Under the pieces are notes generated by a model. It was not told the origin of the DNA and ran no database searches. It worked only from the letters and a program-made list of their open reading frames with translations. DNA of 8,566 bases from Bacteroidales bacterium. Lineage in GTDB: Bacteria; Bacteroidota; Bacteroidia; Bacteroidales; VadinHA17. Each line of letters opens with the position of its first letter. Positions within the stretch are counted from its first letter, which is position 1. The translations under genes and the position numbers were made by a program. Where the stretch lies: assembly GCA_016936695.1 (NCBI GenBank), contig JAFGXK010000064.1:1-8566 (forward strand), read 5' to 3'. Shown here one piece after another: positions 1-6,296 of this stretch.

Positions 1-723
1 ACCCAGGCCAAGATCAATATTGTCATTTTCCAGAGGATAGAGATCATAAGCAACTTCTTCATAAGGATGTGCTTCAAGCAGAGCTTTTACCACCTTATCC
101 CTCGTATGGGAAAACAACACTGTTTCAAACCTTGTCTCATTTTCGAAATGCATCTGCCCCTTCTCCCCGGCAAAGGGATTGGTCCCCTCTCCTGCCCTGA
201 AACTGCCAGTGCCGGATACTACGAAACCGCAACGGTCATAATTTCCTATTAATCCGGCACCTGCACTGAAAACCGCATCCCTTACCCTGTCAAGATGGTC
301 GCCAGGAACAAATGTAACAAGCTTCATGAGTCTGTCCTTCAGTGGCTGCAGGACCCTAAGATCTGACAGGCCGAGTCGTTCAGCCATTTTCCCGCTGACC
401 CCTTTGCTCAACATATCGAGGTTGGTGTGAGAGGAATAGATTACAATATCATTTTTTATTGCTCCGGCTATTATTCTTTCAGCAGGGGTACTCCAGGAGA
501 GTTTCTTCAGTCCGTTGAAAATTACAGGGTGATGAGAAATAATTATCCCGCAATCGTTGCTTATTGCTTCCCCGAGAACCTCCTCCGTCACATCGAGGGA
601 AAGCAGTGCTGCACTTATCTCTTTTTCCGGGTGGCCGACCTGAAGTCCTGAATTATCATAGCTTTCCTGAAGCGAAAGAGGAACAACAGTATCGAGATAT
701 GAACATAATTCTCCTGCCTTCAT
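1..723 (-). CDS. Nif3-family dinuclear metal-centre protein (YbgI/YqfO type), C-terminus cut off by the window edge
   Basis: The first 241 residues are present and the reading frame is still open at base 1. The N-terminal Nif3 domain carries the metal-binding motif SHHPVIF (residues 63-69, His64-His65) and SSHTNLD (97-103, His99 and Asp103). From about residue 134 to 234 lies the PII/CutA-like insert found in the longer YqfO-type members. It includes a GTGSFRAGEGTNPF segment (181-194 region) and HPYEEVAYDLYPLEN (219-233). Family members with this insert are about 365 residues long, so roughly 125 C-terminal residues are missing, including the expected last His/Glu metal ligands. Such proteins form hexameric toroids with a two-metal site per subunit. 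They are often annotated as 'GTP cyclohydrolase 1 type 2', but their physiological substrate is not established. The ATG at 723 comes one base after the stop of the upstream MerR-like gene (TGA-A-ATG), so translation is probably coupled. No separate ribosome binding site is visible. The family call is secure; the function is not. Confidence 0.93.
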   Translation of the reverse strand, partial: MKAGELCSYLDTVVPLSLQESYDNSGLQVGHPEKEISAALLSLDVTEEVLGEAISNDCGIIISHHPVIFNGLKKLSWSTPAERIIAGAIKNDIVIYSSHTNLDMLSKGVSGKMAERLGLSDLRVLQPLKDRLMKLVTFVPGDHLDRVRDAVFSAGAGLIGNYDRCGFVVSGTGSFRAGEGTNPFAGEKGQMHFENETRFETVLFSHTRDKVVKALLEAHPYEEVAYDLYPLENDNIDLGLG

Positions 724-724
724 T

Positions 725-1060
725 TCAAATGCTATCCCTTAGTTCAATAAGAAGACTCCTGATATTTTTCAACGATTCACTGATCTCATAAACATGGCCG
801 GTCTCATCCCATTTTCCTGAGAGCTTCTTCTTAACCCCGGCAATGGTCATGCCTTCCTCTTTGAGAAAACGATGAATGATAGTAAGATTTTTAACATCAT
901 TTGAAGTAAACATCCTGTTGCCCTTTTTATTCTTCATGGGCTTCAGTATTCTGAACTCATTTTCCCAGAATCTTACTGTGGAAACAGGAACGCCGAGCAT
1001 TCCGGAAACCTCCCCTATTGAATAATAGAGTTTCTCAATTTTCTTCTCCCTGTACGGCAT
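725..1060 (-). CDS. Short MerR-family helix-turn-helix protein, no effector domain
   Basis: This 111-residue protein has a MerR-type winged helix. The recognition helices are at about residues 13-37 (YYSIGEVSGMLGVPVSTVRF, then WENEF), followed by a wing with KKGNRMFTSNDV (45-56) and a second helical pair through GMTIAGVKKKL (70-80). Classical MerR regulators continue into a long dimerisation helix and a cysteine-rich or larger effector domain. Here only about 30 residues follow and there is no cysteine in the protein, so metal or thiol sensing like that of MerR itself is unlikely. It lies 15 bases after an M23 peptidase gene and one base before the Nif3-family gene, all on one strand, so it is probably co-transcribed with both. 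This arrangement is one I recall as recurrent in Bacteroidetes. Whether it regulates its own operon is inference; its targets are unknown. No Shine-Dalgarno sequence is visible before the ATG. Confidence 0.9.
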   Translation of the reverse strand: MPYREKKIEKLYYSIGEVSGMLGVPVSTVRFWENEFRILKPMKNKKGNRMFTSNDVKNLTIIHRFLKEEGMTIAGVKKKLSGKWDETGHVYEISESLKNIRSLLIELRDSI

Positions 1061-1075
1061 GGTATTGTACTATCA

Positions 1076-2047
1076 TCAATCGAACGACTGCCCCGTTTTA
1101 GATGCAATCTCGATCATTTTTTCGTATTCGGCGGCTGAAAGATCGTTAAAGAAGTAATTGACCGGATCGACATTCTGTCCGTTGAGCTTTATCTCATAAT
1201 GAAGATGTGGTGCAATTGACAAACCCGTATTGCCTACATAACCAATCACTTCACCCCTGTGAACTTTCTGACCCGGCTTGACTGAAAAGCTGTCGAGATG
1301 AGCATAAACCGATGAGTATCCAAATCCATGGTTGATGACAATGTAGTTTCCCATCCCCCTCTTTCCGGAATTCACCGATTCTATAGTGCCGTCTCCTGAA
1401 GAATATACTTCAGTGCCAAGCGGCGCAGTGAAATCCATACCTGCATGAAACTTACTGATCTTGTAAATGGGGTGTATCCTTAAGCCGAATCCTGAAGCTA
1501 TTCTGGTCAGATCTTTTGATGAAATCGGAATTATTGCAGGAATCGACCTCAGCATATTTTCCTTTTCCCTCGACAATAATATAAGCTCATCAAAAGACTT
1601 TGACTGAATATATACCTTTTTCCTTATTCCGTCAAGCCGTTTGGCCGTCTCGATAACCAGCCGTGAATTGTTATAACCCTCAAGCTCATCGTACCGGTTC
1701 ACTCCGCCTATTCCTGCCTGCCTCTGGGTAGGCTGGATGGGTTCTGCCCCGAATATGGTCCTGTATAAATTATCATCTGTCTCCTGAAGATGCTCGATCA
1801 CCTTCTCGAGATTGGCCATTTCCCTGTGGATGAGGTCATACTGAAGAGATAACTGTTCTATCTCTCTCTTCAGTGCTTTTTCCTTGGGTGTGTCAAAAAA
1901 GAGGCCGAAAAGGAAATTGAAAACTACGGCAATCATTATGGATCCGATCAGAATCGCAAGCGTCCTGAGAAATATATCCCTGACTCCCAAACTTATCCTG
2001 TCAAAGCTCAGCGATTCAGGATTGAATTTGTACTTCGGATTCTTCAT
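1076..2047 (-). CDS. Membrane-anchored M23 (LytM-type) metalloendopeptidase, copy 1
   Basis: This 323-residue protein has a short basic cytoplasmic N-terminus (MKNPKYKFNPESLSFDR), one membrane segment at about 27-50, a charged coiled-coil-like stretch at about 53-100, and a conserved linker (GGVNRYDELEG, 114-124). The C-terminal M23 domain spans about 185-297. All zinc and catalytic positions of the family are intact: His201 and Asp205 (HAGMD), His250 (YAHLD), and His281/His283 (PHLHYEI). The canonical SGFGLRIHPI entry motif is at 185-194. Enzymes of this type cleave peptide cross-links of peptidoglycan, and coiled-coil membrane-anchored members act in the periplasm during growth or division. 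The exact bond cleaved here cannot be read from sequence. It is a full-length homologue of the next gene upstream (2136-3098), with matching membrane, coiled-coil, linker and C-terminal (NDL..EY) segments. The coding frame ends in three consecutive in-frame stops (TGA TGA TAG). Confidence 0.94.
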   Translation of the reverse strand: MKNPKYKFNPESLSFDRISLGVRDIFLRTLAILIGSIMIAVVFNFLFGLFFDTPKEKALKREIEQLSLQYDLIHREMANLEKVIEHLQETDDNLYRTIFGAEPIQPTQRQAGIGGVNRYDELEGYNNSRLVIETAKRLDGIRKKVYIQSKSFDELILLSREKENMLRSIPAIIPISSKDLTRIASGFGLRIHPIYKISKFHAGMDFTAPLGTEVYSSGDGTIESVNSGKRGMGNYIVINHGFGYSSVYAHLDSFSVKPGQKVHRGEVIGYVGNTGLSIAPHLHYEIKLNGQNVDPVNYFFNDLSAAEYEKMIEIASKTGQSFD

Positions 2048-2054
2048 TACCCGG

Positions 2055-2085
2055 CAAAGATAAATATTTCAATATACAAATGAAA
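2055..2085 (-). promoter_or_regulatory. Candidate Bacteroidetes-type promoter for M23 copy 1
   Basis: On the minus strand TATCTTTG (2055-2062) matches the -7 consensus TAnnTTTG exactly. Nineteen bases upstream is TTTC (2082-2085), a 3-of-4 match to the -33 TTTG element. The -7 box ends only seven bases before the ATG at 2047, so initiation would yield an almost leaderless transcript. This would let copy 1, the MerR-like gene and the Nif3 gene be expressed apart from copy 2. It is a pattern match in an AT-rich spacer and could be chance. Confidence 0.4.
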
Positions 2086-2111
2086 CCTGTCCGGCGAAAT
2101 GATCCGGCAGA

Positions 2112-2139
2112 ATAGCCACAAATATTCAATTACGGCTAT
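2112..2139 (-). other. Small inverted repeat across the end of M23 copy 2
   Basis: ATAGCC (2112-2117) and GGCTAT (2134-2139) form a perfect 6-base inverted repeat with a 16-base AT-rich loop, and it includes the TAG stop of the upstream M23 gene. No run of T follows on the minus strand, so it is not a convincing intrinsic terminator. At most it could be an attenuating or RNA-stabilising hairpin between the two M23 genes. Confidence 0.2.
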
Positions 2140-3098
2140 CTTAACCTGGAATGAGCAGTCAGAGTCTGAATCATATCGAAATACTCGTCCTCAGTCAGAT
2201 CGTTATTGAAATAATAGAGAGGATTCTTGTGCTGACCAAAGAGGTCAATCTGATAGTGAAGGTGAGGACCCGATGAAGTGCCGGTGCTTCCGCTCAAACC
2301 CAAAAGATCGCCTCTCTTAACGTTAAGCCCCTCAGTCACTTTTATAGCACTGAGATGACCATAGGTAGTACGATAGCCGTATCCGTGATCGACCACAACA
2401 CAATTACCGAAACCGCCATTCCAGCCGGCATCAATCACAGTGCCCGATCCGGTGGCATATACTTTTGTTCCGTGAGGAGTGCTGAAATCCTGACCATGAT
2501 GCCATTGCGGAGTTCCGAGAACAGGATGCTTTTCCCTGAATTTAAGCCCGTCACCAAGTCTGTATATCACATTGACAGGACTGATCATCGGAAGATACTC
2601 CATCTGTCGCTTCCACTCGTTTTTCTGTTCCTCTATTGCCCTGAAAGATTCCAGTTGTATCGTGGCCCGGTTCTTTATCTCATCAACTTTTCGGCGCGAT
2701 CCGAGAAGCAGTGGAGTGTTGAAGAAACCTTCCAGTTCCTCATACCTGCTTACACCTCCTGTTCCCATCTTCCTGATGGAGGCAGGTATTGAATCCATCT
2801 CCAGAACCGGTCTGTACCGGTTCCCGTCGGACAACTCCAGATCATCAAGGGAACGCAGGGCATTGTCAATACTCCTTTCCAATATTGAGTATTTCAACTT
2901 TAGGCTTTCAATCTCCTGATTAAGAGTCTTTTCCTTTGGCGAACCAAACATTCTGTTAAAAAGGGAGGTATATAATATTGTTATTGCAACTGCCACAATC
3001 ATAAAAATGGTGAACCTTAGGAGCTTCCCCTTCCATGGCACTTTTACCCGCTTGTACTGCAGATCTGACGGATCAAGAAAATATTTTCGGCTGAACAT
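2136..3098 (-). CDS. Membrane-anchored M23 (LytM-type) metalloendopeptidase, copy 2
   Basis: The protein is 320 residues from the ATG at 3098. That start is preferred over an in-frame TTG at 3143 because the resulting N-terminus (MFSRKYFLDPSDLQYKRVK) aligns with the start of copy 1. In addition, the upstream 15 codons overlap the predicted -7 promoter element. A weak AAGG lies about 8 bases before the ATG. The parts in order are one membrane segment (about 27-47), a coiled-coil-like region (about 54-95), the conserved linker GGVSRYEELEG (114-124), and the M23 domain (about 185-296). The metal and catalytic residues are intact: His200 and Asp204 (HHGQD), His248 (YGHLS), and His279/His281 (PHLHYQI). 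The usual SGFGxRxHP motif before the first histidine is replaced by LGDGLKFREKHPVLG (181-195), so the substrate groove may differ from copy 1. It is presumably a periplasmic peptidoglycan endopeptidase fixed in the inner membrane. It is the first gene of the minus-strand block and is divergent from alaS. Confidence 0.93.
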   Translation of the reverse strand: MFSRKYFLDPSDLQYKRVKVPWKGKLLRFTIFMIVAVAITILYTSLFNRMFGSPKEKTLNQEIESLKLKYSILERSIDNALRSLDDLELSDGNRYRPVLEMDSIPASIRKMGTGGVSRYEELEGFFNTPLLLGSRRKVDEIKNRATIQLESFRAIEEQKNEWKRQMEYLPMISPVNVIYRLGDGLKFREKHPVLGTPQWHHGQDFSTPHGTKVYATGSGTVIDAGWNGGFGNCVVVDHGYGYRTTYGHLSAIKVTEGLNVKRGDLLGLSGSTGTSSGPHLHYQIDLFGQHKNPLYYFNNDLTEDEYFDMIQTLTAHSRLR

Positions 3099-3130
3099 TA
3101 ACTGCCTTGGTTTTTGTATGCTGAGAGTGG

Positions 3131-3161
3131 CAAATCTAAACAAATAAATTAATTTTACAAA
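3131..3161 (-). promoter_or_regulatory. Bacteroidetes-type promoter for the M23-M23-MerR-Nif3 block
   Basis: On the minus strand TAGATTTG (3131-3138) matches TAnnTTTG exactly. It is preceded, after a 19-base spacer, by an exact TTTG (3158-3161). Both elements and the spacing fit the vegetative promoter described for Bacteroides. A transcript would begin near 3124-3127 and give a leader of about 25-30 bases before the ATG at 3098. No equally good promoter is visible on the plus strand for alaS in the same 94-base spacer. Confidence 0.65.
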
Positions 3162-3192
3162 CTTAAAATTTCGTTTCTTATTGTTTAATTAT

Positions 3193-5841
3193 ATGCCATT
3201 ACCATTAAAATCCAACGATCTGAGAAAGTTATTCTTTGATTTTTTTAAGTCAAAAGAGCATCTGATAGTCCCCTCTGCCCCCATGGTCATGAAGAATGAT
3301 CCCACACTCATGTTCACCAACGCGGGCATGAATCAGTTCAAGGATATTTTTCTGGGAAACCAGGTACCTCAAAGTAAAAGAATAGCAAATAGCCAGAAAT
3401 GCCTGCGCGTTTCGGGTAAACACAACGACCTCGAGGAAGTAGGCCACGATACATACCATCATACCATGTTCGAAATGCTTGGAAACTGGTCTTTTGGCGA
3501 CTACTTTAAAAAAGAGGCGATTGAATGGGCATGGGAGTTTCTCGTCAAAAACCTGGGAATTCCGGAGGACAGGATTTATGCAACGGTATTTGAGGGAAGC
3601 CCTGACGAGGATGTTGCGAGGGATGATGAAGCTTACGAATGCTGGGAAAAATGCTTTACATCACCGGAGGGAAGAATCCTCAATGGCTCAAAAAAAGATA
3701 ATTTCTGGGAAATGGGGGAAACAGGTCCGTGCGGACCCTGTTCCGAAATCCATGTGGATATCCGGGACGATGCTGAAAGGAACGATATCCCCGGTTATGA
3801 ACTGGTAAACAAAGGAAATCCCCAGGTAATTGAGATATGGAATCTTGTCTTCATTCAATACAACCGCCTGACAAACGGCAAACTGGAGATTCTCCCGGCA
3901 CAGCATGTTGATACGGGGATGGGATTTGAGAGGCTCTGCATGGTCGTTCAGGGTAAGAAATCAAATTATGACAGTGATATCTTCCAATCAATAATTTCGC
4001 GGATAACCGAAATCACGGGGAAAAAATACGGGGTGAGCGATAACCTGGATATTGCACTCAGGGTGATAGCCGACCACCTCAGGGCAATTGCCTTTTCCAT
4101 AGCCGACGGTCAGTTGCCATCGAACAACAGGGCCGGCTATGTTATTAGAAGAATCCTCCGCAGAGCCGTGAGATACGGTTACAACCACCTGGGAATGGAA
4201 GAACCATTTCTTCATAAGCTGGTTCCGGACCTTGCTGAAGTTATGGGAGATACATACCCTGAACTGAGAAACGCAAGTGAAAATATTACCAGGGTGATCC
4301 TCGAGGAAGAGACATCTTTCCTCAAAACACTCGGAAAAGGAATTAAACTGATTGAGAAAAAAATCGAAGAGCTCAGGAAAGAAGGGAGTGACACCCTCCC
4401 CGGGAAATCGGCTTTCGAGCTTTACGATACTTTCGGCTTTCCGGTTGACCTGACTCAGCTTATACTTAAAGAAAATGGAATAAAGACTGATATCAAAGGC
4501 TTTGAGCATGAAATGAAGGGACAAAAGAACAGATCGAGGGAAGATGCGACTGTTGAGGCCGGCGACTGGATCGTTTTAAGAGAAACAGGCGAAACTGTCT
4601 TTACAGGTTATTCGGCAACTGAAGATGATGTTTTGATTGCAAAATACCGGACTATCAGATTCAAGGGGAAAGAAAGCCTTCAGATCATACTCGACAAAAC
4701 ACCTTTCTATGCTGAATCCGGAGGACAGGTGGGTGACACAGGGTACCTTATCTCAGGATCTGAAAAAATCGAGATAGTCGATACCATAAAAGAAAACAAT
4801 GCGATAATTCATATCAGCCATGGAAAAATTTCCAATCCTCAGGATATCTTCCATGCAGTTGTGGATCTTAAGAAACGGCTAATGACTGCCAGCAATCATA
4901 CTGCAACCCATCTGCTCCATCATGCACTCCGCAAAATTCTGGGAAGTCATGTGGAACAAAAAGGCTCACTTGTGACTGCCGAACGCCTCAGGTTCGACTT
5001 CAGCCACTTTGCCCGGCTTACCAGGGATGAAATCAGAAAAGTTGAAGAAGAAGCAAACCGGATGGTCAGGGAAAGCGCAAATCAGATAGTCGCTGAAGGA
5101 GTACCCATGGAAGAGGCCATCCGGATGGGGGCAATAGCCCTGTTCGGCGAAAAGTATGGTGATACCGTAAGAGTTGTGAGATTTGGCGACTCTGTCGAAC
5201 TATGCGGAGGAACCCATGCCGATAACACGGGCAGGATAGGTATTATAAAGATAACCTCCGAAGGCGGTATAGCAGCCGGCATAAGGAGAATAGAAGCTGT
5301 CACCGCCGAAAAGGCCGAAGAATATATCAATGAAAAGATTGAAGCGGCCGATGAGGTCGCGATACTCCTTAAAAGCACCGGTAACATCAAGGAAAGCACT
5401 GAAAAAATGCTGGCCGAAAATGCACAGCTCAGGAAAACCATCGAAAAACTTGAAGCCAGTTCAGCATTGGCTCTGATCAAAGATCTTGAAGAAAAAGCTG
5501 CTGATATAAACGGTATCAGATTCATCTCCGGAGTCATAGAAAACGGATCGGCCGAGATGCTAAAGAACATTGCCCACCAGGTCCGCAGTTCATCAGATAA
5601 TACCGTCCTCGTAATTGGCTCCTCTGTTGGCGAGAAGGCAAACTTATTCGCAATGGTAAGCGACTCTCTGGCGAACTCCAGAAACATAAGCGCAGCGGCT
5701 ATCATTAAGGAAATAGCTGGAGAAATAAAGGGTGGAGGCGGAGGTCAGCCATTTCTTGCATCTGCGGGAGGTAAAAATCCTTCCGGACTACCCGTTGCTC
5801 TTTTAAAAGCTTCTGAATACCTTAAAAGAATAACTTCATGA
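3193..5841 (+). CDS. alaS: Alanine--tRNA ligase
   Basis: This 882-residue class II synthetase attaches alanine to tRNA(Ala) in the cytoplasm. It is full length (E. coli AlaS is about 876). The aminoacylation domain (about 1-245) has LGNWSFGDYF (96-105), ETGPCGPCSE (176-185) and DTGMGFERL (240-248). The tRNA-recognition region follows, with IADHLRAIAFSIADGQLPSN at about 292-311. The editing domain, which hydrolyses Ser- and Gly-tRNA(Ala), has its zinc/active-site residues intact: His569 and His573 (HTATH), Cys671 and His675 (CGGTH). A coiled-coil stretch (about 715-760) leads to the C-terminal DHHA1 domain with its glycine run GGGGGQPF (847-854). The ATG at 3193 is chosen over an in-frame TTG at 3181 because MPLPLKSNDLRKLFFDFF is the usual beginning of the protein. 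There is no Shine-Dalgarno sequence, only an AT-rich leader. Its last four bases overlap the start of the lipoprotein gene (ATGA), implying a shared transcript. Confidence 0.98.
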   Translation: MPLPLKSNDLRKLFFDFFKSKEHLIVPSAPMVMKNDPTLMFTNAGMNQFKDIFLGNQVPQSKRIANSQKCLRVSGKHNDLEEVGHDTYHHTMFEMLGNWSFGDYFKKEAIEWAWEFLVKNLGIPEDRIYATVFEGSPDEDVARDDEAYECWEKCFTSPEGRILNGSKKDNFWEMGETGPCGPCSEIHVDIRDDAERNDIPGYELVNKGNPQVIEIWNLVFIQYNRLTNGKLEILPAQHVDTGMGFERLCMVVQGKKSNYDSDIFQSIISRITEITGKKYGVSDNLDIALRVIADHLRAIAFSIADGQLPSNNRAGYVIRRILRRAVRYGYNHLGMEEPFLHKLVPDLAEVMGDTYPELRNASENITRVILEEETSFLKTLGKGIKLIEKKIEELRKEGSDTLPGKSAFELYDTFGFPVDLTQLILKENGIKTDIKGFEHEMKGQKNRSREDATVEAGDWIVLRETGETVFTGYSATEDDVLIAKYRTIRFKGKESLQIILDKTPFYAESGGQVGDTGYLISGSEKIEIVDTIKENNAIIHISHGKISNPQDIFHAVVDLKKRLMTASNHTATHLLHHALRKILGSHVEQKGSLVTAERLRFDFSHFARLTRDEIRKVEEEANRMVRESANQIVAEGVPMEEAIRMGAIALFGEKYGDTVRVVRFGDSVELCGGTHADNTGRIGIIKITSEGGIAAGIRRIEAVTAEKAEEYINEKIEAADEVAILLKSTGNIKESTEKMLAENAQLRKTIEKLEASSALALIKDLEEKAADINGIRFISGVIENGSAEMLKNIAHQVRSSSDNTVLVIGSSVGEKANLFAMVSDSLANSRNISAAAIIKEIAGEIKGGGGGQPFLASAGGKNPSGLPVALLKASEYLKRITS

Positions 5842-6296
5842 TCGCCCGGAATTACATTGCAGCCCTTTTATTCATCTTTCTGTCAGCCATTTTAATGTCA
5901 TGCACCCCTGAGGCTTGCTTCGAAGAGACTAACGCATATCTCAAAGCTACTTTCTACAGCAACGATACAAAGGAAAAGAGCACACCCGACAGTCTTACTG
6001 TCACAGGCATTGGTATTACTGAAAATATATACGACAGAAAATCAGGTATACAGCCCGGTCTGTTTCCCCTCGATGCATCCGCAGGAACCTGTTCTTTTTT
6101 GATTAAAATAAACGATGTTACCGATACGTTAAGCTTCCATTATTCAAGCTATCCACATCTTATATCAAAAGAGTGCGGGTACACTTTTTTCCACAGACTC
6201 GACACCTTCTTCTGTAAAAATGAATCTTTTTACATCTACCGGAGTTCCGACAACATAACAACTGCCAATGAGGAAAATATCCGTATATTTTATTAG
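5838..6296 (+). CDS. Small lipoprotein of unknown function, DUF6452-like
   Basis: This 152-residue protein begins with a signal sequence (MIARNYIAALLFIFLSAILM) and a lipobox LMSC, with Cys22 as the expected lipidated residue, so it is probably anchored in the envelope. Four more cysteines (27, 85, 113, 126) could form two disulfides in the periplasm. The segment YPHLISKECGYTFFHRLDTFF (about 105-125) is the part that most resembles the Bacteroidetes family I know as DUF6452; that match is from memory and should be confirmed. The middle part looks beta-rich (TCSFLIKINDVTDTLSFHY). The gene starts inside the alaS stop codon (ATGA, 4-base overlap) and overlaps the next gene by 29 bases, so the three are almost surely co-transcribed and translationally coupled. 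No function is known to me. Pairing with the following barrel-like protein suggests the two act together at the outer membrane, which is inference. Confidence 0.85.
   Translation: MIARNYIAALLFIFLSAILMSCTPEACFEETNAYLKATFYSNDTKEKSTPDSLTVTGIGITENIYDRKSGIQPGLFPLDASAGTCSFLIKINDVTDTLSFHYSSYPHLISKECGYTFFHRLDTFFCKNESFYIYRSSDNITTANEENIRIFY

Noticed and set aside
2051..2108. CCGGC occurring three times (2051, 2091, 2104) in the spacer between the M23 genes
   Set aside because: Five-base repeats with irregular spacing; CCGG is self-complementary but the possible stem is only four pairs, too weak for an operator or terminator call.
2355..2792. Plus-strand open frames within M23 copy 2
   Set aside because: They are the reverse complement of conserved M23 catalytic codons; the two overlapping frames have no domain.
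3096..3143. Upstream TTG start for M23 copy 2
   Set aside because: It would add 15 residues not shared with the paralogue and would overlap the -7 promoter element; the ATG at 3098 fits better.
3181..3195. Upstream TTG start for alaS
   Set aside because: The ATG at 3193 gives the normal AlaS N-terminus; four extra residues have no support.
3988..4524. Minus-strand open frame (178 codons) opposite alaS
   Set aside because: It is antisense to the tRNA-recognition region, with no motif, promoter or plausible start context.
5082..5705. Minus-strand open frame (207 codons) opposite the 3' part of alaS
   Set aside because: It is antisense to the conserved editing and C-terminal domains. Its Ser/Ala/Ile-rich product is the mirror of alaS codons, with no recognisable motif.
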